This document shows positions 59,634-64,000 of a stretch of 64,000 bases of DNA, one piece after another (the stretch's first letter is position 1; the number at the start of each line of letters is the position of its first letter). This stretch comes from JABDQZ01 sp050049775 (GTDB lineage Bacteria > Pseudomonadota > Gammaproteobacteria > Chromatiales > Chromatiaceae), in NCBI GenBank assembly GCA_050049775.1, contig JASFVP010000003.1:38756-102755 (forward strand), written 5' to 3'. The notes below the pieces were generated by a model that was not told where the DNA came from, made no database searches, and was given only the letters and a program-made list of their open reading frames with translations. Made by a program: the position numbers and the translations under genes.

Positions 59634-60437
59634 TTGACGGAATCGGCCTTGATCACAATCAACACGCTCAACGAACTCAAGCAGCGCGGCGAAAAAATCG
59701 CCGTACTCACCAGCTACGACGCCAGCTTTACCATGCTTGCCGAGCAGGCCGGTGTCGAAGTGCTGTTGGTGGGCGATTCGCTCAGCATGGTGGTGCAGGG
59801 ACACGACAGTACCTTGCCGGTCAGCATGGACGACATGGTGTATCACACGGCCAATGTCAGCCGCGCCAATCACCAGTTGTTCGTCGTTGCCGACATGCCG
59901 TTCATGAGTTATGCCACGCCGGAGCAGGCGCTGCAAAACGCCGGTCGTCTCATGAAGCAGGGCGGCGCGCACATGGTCAAGCTCGAGGGCGGTCACAACC
60001 AGCTGGAGACGGTGGAGCGGTTGACGCAACACGCCGTGCCGGTGTGTGCCCATCTTGGCTTGCTGCCGCAGTCGGTGCGCCAACTGGGCGGTTACTCGGT
60101 GCAGGGGCGCGAACCACAGCAGGCGGACCAGATTCGCCAGGACGCACAGGACCTACAAAGCGCCGGCGCCCAGATGCTGGTGCTGGAATGCGTGCCGGCC
60201 GGACTGGCGACCGACATCAGCCGGCAACTGCGTATTCCGGTGATCGGCATCGGCGCCGGACCCGGCACCGACGGCCAGGTGCTGGTGGTGTACGACATGC
60301 TCGGCATCAGCTGCGGCGACCAGCCGAGGTTTGTGAAAAATTTCCTGCAACCGGCAGGCTCCGTGCTCAACGCCATGAGCGATTACGTCAATGCCGTGAA
60401 AGACGGTTCCTTCCCTGGCGTGGAACACAGCTACTAG
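59634..60437 (+). CDS. panB: 3-methyl-2-oxobutanoate hydroxymethyltransferase
   Basis: 267 aa, TTG start at 59634 (a second TTG at 59649 is also possible). Barrel motifs VLTSYDASFTMLAEQAG, LVGDSLSMVVQGHDSTLPV, HMVKLEGG and GLLPQSVRQLGGYSVQGRE are typical of PanB. Makes ketopantoate from 2-oxoisovalerate and methylene-THF, the first step to pantothenate. panC follows after 12 nt. Confidence 0.96.
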   Translation: MTESALITINTLNELKQRGEKIAVLTSYDASFTMLAEQAGVEVLLVGDSLSMVVQGHDSTLPVSMDDMVYHTANVSRANHQLFVVADMPFMSYATPEQALQNAGRLMKQGGAHMVKLEGGHNQLETVERLTQHAVPVCAHLGLLPQSVRQLGGYSVQGREPQQADQIRQDAQDLQSAGAQMLVLECVPAGLATDISRQLRIPVIGIGAGPGTDGQVLVVYDMLGISCGDQPRFVKNFLQPAGSVLNAMSDYVNAVKDGSFPGVEHSY

Positions 60438-60449
60438 GCTGCCAATTCC

Positions 60450-61316
60450 ATGCAGGTAGTTCAGACCATTGATGAATTACGTCAGGTGATTCGCGGCTGG
60501 CGTAGCCAGCAACAGCGCATCGCCTTTGTGCCGACCATGGGCAATCTGCACGACGGCCATTTACAACTGGTGCAGCGCGCCGGGCAACTGGCCGAGCGCG
60601 TGGTGTGCAGCATTTTCGTCAATCCGATGCAGTTCGGTCCGAATGAGGATTTCGAGCGCTACCCGCGCACCCACGAGGCCGATATCAGCAAGCTCGAACA
60701 GCAATCCTGTGACCTGCTGTTTCTGCCGGAAGTCAGTGACATCTACCCGCAGGACCTGGCACAGCAAACGCGCGTCGAAGTGCCGGGCCTGTCCGACATC
60801 CTCTGTGGCGTATCACGTCCCGGCCATTTTGTCGGCGTCACCACTGTGGTGTGCAAGCTGTTTAATATGGTGCAGCCGGATGTCGCGGTGTTTGGCGAAA
60901 AAGATTTCCAGCAACTGCTGTTGATCCGTCGCATGACCGCAGACCTGTGCCTGCCGATCGAGATCGTCGGTGCACCGATTGTGCGCGAAAGCGACGGCCT
61001 GGCGATGAGTTCACGCAATGCCTACCTGGATGCGCCACAGCGGGCCAAAGCCACGGTGCTGTATCAAATGCTGCAGCAGTTGCAGGATGCCATGCTCGGC
61101 GGCGAAACCAATTATGCCGCACTACAGCAGCAGGCGATTCAACAACTGCAACAACAGGGCTTTGATGTGGATTATGTCGAAATACGCAACGCGGAAAACC
61201 TGCAGGTCCCGCAGCCGCAGGACCGCGAACTGGTCATTCTGCTGGCCGCACGCGTTGGCAGCACACGTTTGATCGACAACCTGCAGGTCAGCCTGCCAAT
61301 AGCCACGGTCACATAA
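60450..61316 (+). CDS. panC: Pantothenate synthetase
   Basis: 288 aa. Nucleotidyltransferase HIGH-like motif FVPTMGNLHDGHLQLVQRA, FVNPMQFGPNEDFERYPRT, VFGEKDFQQLL and the MSSRNAYL loop. Joins pantoate and beta-alanine with ATP. Just downstream of panB, so one operon; panD, which makes beta-alanine, is 1.9 kb away behind mscS. Confidence 0.97.
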   Translation: MQVVQTIDELRQVIRGWRSQQQRIAFVPTMGNLHDGHLQLVQRAGQLAERVVCSIFVNPMQFGPNEDFERYPRTHEADISKLEQQSCDLLFLPEVSDIYPQDLAQQTRVEVPGLSDILCGVSRPGHFVGVTTVVCKLFNMVQPDVAVFGEKDFQQLLLIRRMTADLCLPIEIVGAPIVRESDGLAMSSRNAYLDAPQRAKATVLYQMLQQLQDAMLGGETNYAALQQQAIQQLQQQGFDVDYVEIRNAENLQVPQPQDRELVILLAARVGSTRLIDNLQVSLPIATVT

Positions 61317-61346
61317 GCCATAACAAAAAATGCAAAGAGTGAAATC

Positions 61347-63098
61347 ATGAACACGTTGATCAAACAACTGCTGTGGTTGCTGTTGCTGGCCGGTTTGCTG
61401 TCACTGGCGCCGCTGCACGCCGAGCAGTCCGCTGCTGAAACCGACAGTGCCAGCAAGCCGGCCGAGGCCAAACCGGTACCGGAAACGCTTAAATCGCCGC
61501 GTGCCACCATGGCGACGTTCATTCACGCCATGAACGACATCAAACGCGGCGATGTTGATCGCATCAGCGATGCCATCAGCACACTGGATCTGGAATCGAT
61601 CAATCCGCTGATTCGCAAGGAGCAGGGCGAGAACCTCGCCTGGCTGCTGCTCGAAGTCATGGACCGCACGCAACTGGTCGATCTGGATAAAATCAGCAAT
61701 CGGACTGAAGGCCAGCCCTGGGTGTTTCATCGTTATGACGCCGGCGCGATACGCATTGCGCGTTATCCGGATGGCCGCTGGCTGTTTGACAGCGGCAGCG
61801 TCGAGAAGCTGAAAGCCATCTGGGAAGAGGTGTCGGACAAGAGCAAGGTCAAGGGCCTGGAAGATACCAGCGATCATCTGCCGCTGTATCTGCGCATTCG
61901 CCAGCAGTTGCCGGACAGTCTGAAACGGGTGCATTTCCTGCTCGAAACCTGGCGCTGGATCGGCATTTTCGTGATCATTCTGGTCGGTGTGGTGCTGGAC
62001 CGCCTGATATCGCTGTTGCTGAAGTTCATGGTGCGCCACTGGCAGACTCGCCACGAGGAAAGCTCCATCAGCGAAGTCGATGAAGGCGTACTACGGCCGC
62101 TGGGGCTGATGGTCATGGCGGCGGTCTGGTGGGTGGGCCTGAACCTGCTTGGCCTGCCGGAACAGGCCATGCTGATCCTGCTGGTGGCGGTCAAATTCCT
62201 CGCCGGCATTTCCGGTGTCTGGGCGGCGTACCGGCTGGTCGACCTGGTTGGCGCCTATTTGGGCAAACGTGCACGCCACACCGACACGCGCATGGACGAT
62301 GCGCTGGTGCCGCTGATTCCGAAAACCCTGAAAATCTTCGTCACCGTGGTTGGCGTGGTGTTTGTCGCCGACAACCTCAACATCAACGTTTCCGGGCTGA
62401 TCGCCGGTCTCGGCCTGGGTGGTTTGGCGTTTGCTCTGGCCGCCAAGGACATGGTGCAGAACCTGTTCGGCTCGGTGACCATTCTGCTGGACCGCACCTT
62501 TGCCGTGGGCGACTGGATCATCGTCGATGGCAAGGAAGGCTCGGTTGAACGCATCGGCTTTCGCAGCACGCGCATCCGCACTTTTTACAATTCACTGCTG
62601 ACCGTGCCCAACTCGCTGTTCATCACCGCCAACGTCGATAACATGGGCGAGCGTCGCTACCGGCGCCTGTCGACCAAACTCGGCCTGACCTACGACACGC
62701 CGGCCGACAAGATCGAAGCCTTCTGCGAAGGTGTGCGCGAACTGGTGCGCCAGCATCCCTACATGCGCAAGGATTATTACCACGTGTATTTCAACGGTTA
62801 CGCCGACAGCGCGCTGGAGATTCTCGTCTATGTGTTCTGGGAAACGCCGGATTGGAGCACCGAGCTGCGCGAGCGCCATCGCTTCCTGCTCGACATCCTG
62901 CGCCTGGCGAAAAGCCTCGATGTGGAATTCGCCTATCCGACGCAGACGCTGTACATGAAAAAAGGCGACGACATCGAAGCCGTGCAACATAGCGAAATTT
63001 CGCAGCAGAACGCGTTCGAACAGGGCAGAAACAGCGCCAAAAGCATTGTTGAACAAACCACAGGGCTGGCGGTCAAACCACCACCGGTGAGCTTTTAG
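61347..63098 (+). CDS. MscS-family mechanosensitive channel (large, with periplasmic N-domain)
   Basis: 583 aa. Signal peptide (LLWLLLLAGLLSLAPLHA), periplasmic region to ~180, three to five helices, then the MscS core: LIAGLGLGGLAFALAAKD pore helix, FAVGDWIIVDGKEGSVERIG and the beta domain. Opens on membrane tension and releases solutes. Inserted between panC and panD on the same strand with short gaps, though functionally unrelated; probably cotranscribed. Confidence 0.92.
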   Translation: MNTLIKQLLWLLLLAGLLSLAPLHAEQSAAETDSASKPAEAKPVPETLKSPRATMATFIHAMNDIKRGDVDRISDAISTLDLESINPLIRKEQGENLAWLLLEVMDRTQLVDLDKISNRTEGQPWVFHRYDAGAIRIARYPDGRWLFDSGSVEKLKAIWEEVSDKSKVKGLEDTSDHLPLYLRIRQQLPDSLKRVHFLLETWRWIGIFVIILVGVVLDRLISLLLKFMVRHWQTRHEESSISEVDEGVLRPLGLMVMAAVWWVGLNLLGLPEQAMLILLVAVKFLAGISGVWAAYRLVDLVGAYLGKRARHTDTRMDDALVPLIPKTLKIFVTVVGVVFVADNLNINVSGLIAGLGLGGLAFALAAKDMVQNLFGSVTILLDRTFAVGDWIIVDGKEGSVERIGFRSTRIRTFYNSLLTVPNSLFITANVDNMGERRYRRLSTKLGLTYDTPADKIEAFCEGVRELVRQHPYMRKDYYHVYFNGYADSALEILVYVFWETPDWSTELRERHRFLLDILRLAKSLDVEFAYPTQTLYMKKGDDIEAVQHSEISQQNAFEQGRNSAKSIVEQTTGLAVKPPPVSF

Positions 63099-63193
63099 CA
63101 ACTGAATTCATTAACAATTTGTGACGTTTATTTGTGGCGCTGCGGCGATTGCCGCTATAATAGCCATCCTTTTTCCGGAATTGATTTTTTGAA

Positions 63194-63574
63194 ATGCAAC
63201 TGACCTTTCTCAAATCAAAACTGCATCGCGCCTGCGTGACGCACGCCGAGCTCGAATACGAAGGCTCCTGCGCCATCGACACCGCGCTCATGCGTATGGC
63301 CAATATCCGCCCCTACGAGCAGTTGCAGATCTATAATGTGACCAACGGCGAAAGGTTCACTACCTATGCGATCGAAGCCGAAGAGGGCTCGCGCATCATT
63401 TCGATCAACGGCGCCGCCGCACACAAGGCCAACCCGCAAGACCGCATCATCATCTGCACCTATGCCGTGCTCAGCGAGCAGGAAGCCGAAAACTTCAAAC
63501 CGACGCTGGTGTATCTCGACGAGGAAAACCATGTCATTGGCACCGGCGACAAAATCGCCGTGCAGGCCGCCTGA
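63194..63574 (+). CDS. panD: Aspartate 1-decarboxylase
   Basis: 126 aa. YEGSCAID contains the Gly24-Ser25 self-cleavage site that makes the pyruvoyl cofactor; HAELEY and NGAAAH (substrate-binding region) are present. Makes beta-alanine for panC. Followed by two tRNA genes. Confidence 0.97.
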   Translation: MQLTFLKSKLHRACVTHAELEYEGSCAIDTALMRMANIRPYEQLQIYNVTNGERFTTYAIEAEEGSRIISINGAAAHKANPQDRIIICTYAVLSEQEAENFKPTLVYLDEENHVIGTGDKIAVQAA

Positions 63575-63678
63575 GGGCGGGCAAAGTGCTTGAAACCGCG
63601 GCCTGACTCATCTATCATGCGCCGCTTTCAGGGACAACAGTCCCACAGGCAGAACAAGAAAAACAACAACCAGTTAAT

Positions 63679-63755
63679 GGTGGATATAGCTCAGTTGGTA
63701 GAGCCCCGGATTGTGATTCCGGTCGTCGTGGGTTCGAGTCCCATTATCCACCCCA
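63679..63755 (+). tRNA. tRNA-His(GTG)
   Basis: Cloverleaf with G-1 opposite C73 (GGTGGATA pairs with TATCCACC), encoded CCA, anticodon GTG at 63713-63715, TTCGAGTCC T-loop. 77 nt including the extra G and CCA. Confidence 0.96.
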
Positions 63756-63776
63756 AATTTTCGTTTTACCGCACAC

Positions 63777-63852
63777 GGGCCATTAGCTCAGCTGGTAGAG
63801 CAGTGGACTCTTAATCCATTGGTCGTAGGTTCGAATCCTACATGGCCCACCA
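63777..63852 (+). tRNA. tRNA-Lys(CTT)
   Basis: Acceptor GGGCCAT / ATGGCCC, D-loop AGCTCAGCTGGTAGAGC, anticodon loop CTCTTAA (anticodon CTT, 63810-63812), T-loop TTCGAAT, encoded ACCA. 76 nt, 21 nt after tRNA-His. Confidence 0.96.
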
Positions 63853-63908
63853 TTTCTCTAAATAGGCATATCTAAGCGGAATCATTTAAGGGTTTCGTAA
63901 AAAGCACC

Positions 63909-63923
63909 ATTCGAACCTACGAC
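63909..63923 (-). repeat. Inverted copy of the tRNA-Lys T-arm
   Basis: ATTCGAACCTACGAC is the exact reverse complement of tRNA-Lys nt 63822-63836 and stops before the acceptor. Possibly a remnant of an integration event or part of a longer repeat beyond the window. Confidence 0.6.
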
Positions 63924-63944
63924 AATCAAAATGGCCTGGTTCGA

Positions 63945-63999
63945 CAGCCGAGCACTGCGAGGCTGAACATGGGAGCATAGCGACTATGGCCCGAAGGGC
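63945..63999. repeat. Cluster of small hairpins at the window edge
   Basis: CAGCC ... GGCTG (63945-63965), CATAG-CGA-CTATG (63976-63988) and GCCC-GAA-GGGC (63989-63999) follow one another. Looks like a structured intergenic element cut by the window end. Confidence 0.45.
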
Positions 64000-64000
64000 G

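Noticed and set aside
63590..63814. Open frame over the two tRNA genes
   Set aside because: It runs through tRNA-His and tRNA-Lys; chance frame.
1..64000. CRISPR arrays or retron-like structures
   Set aside because: I looked for regularly spaced direct repeats and saw none; no cas or reverse-transcriptase genes.

Overview
The window looks like a chromosome segment of a gammaproteobacterium. The reasons are the adjacent guaB-guaA pair, an E. coli-like GuaA, the pcnB-folK-deoxynucleoside kinase-panB-panC-panD order, mltF close to tadA, and TusE/DsrC-family proteins. The genus cannot be fixed from the sequence. Nitrate assimilation genes, c-di-GMP enzymes, a chemoreceptor and DsrC-like proteins suggest a free-living, possibly sulfur-oxidising relative of the Chromatiales/Thiotrichales (inference).

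Layout. Nucleotides 1-2299 hold the 3' end of guaB and all of guaA. From 2300 to about 28145 lies a roughly 25.8-kb accessory block that separates guaA from tadA, genes that lie close together in several gammaproteobacteria. Its left part carries decayed genes of a PFL_4697/RAQPRD-type integrative conjugative element (ICE): a membrane-protein pseudogene with four in-frame stops, a tyrosine-recombinase fragment, an intact RAQPRD gene and a frameshifted DUF3262-like gene. An intact gene pair encoding a secreted monoheme protein and a small partner sits inside this wreckage. Next come a b561/ethylbenzene-dehydrogenase-like haem protein, a large secreted metallophosphatase ending in a dockerin and preceded by Pho-box-like repeats, and a PEP-CTERM protein with a cohesin-like domain. 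A PPOX/AhpD/LysR cluster, a membrane sulfatase-fold enzyme, a VPLPA-CTERM protein and a cNMP-binding protein follow. The block ends with a Dlt-like operon (adenylation enzyme, MBOAT-like membrane protein, carrier protein), a desaturase/ACT-domain pair, and a VPEID-type CTERM peptide with its exosortase E/protease. The connecting theme appears to be cell-surface biology: three kinds of CTERM anchor, an exosortase, and an aminoacyl-transfer-like operon.

From 28146 the gene content is core-like again: tadA, a cytochrome b561, a histidine kinase with an HD-GYP response regulator, a methionine-rich coiled-coil protein, mltF, a CZB chemoreceptor and a double-receiver regulator. A nitrate assimilation cluster follows on the minus strand (mobB, a small membrane protein, a fused FeS/membrane-anchor subunit, NasA-type nitrate reductase, CBS protein, nirD, nirB), headed by NtrC-like and sigma-54-like sites. 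Two DsrC-family genes, a Pit phosphate transporter, a MotAB-like pair, and a module of periplasmic binding protein, porin and GGDEF-EAL protein come next. The right end holds valS, the pcnB-folK-kinase-pan genes with an embedded MscS channel, and tRNA-His and tRNA-Lys genes. The last 150 nt contain an inverted copy of part of tRNA-Lys and small hairpins.

Limits: all family calls are made by eye from motifs. No database, structure or composition calculation was run.
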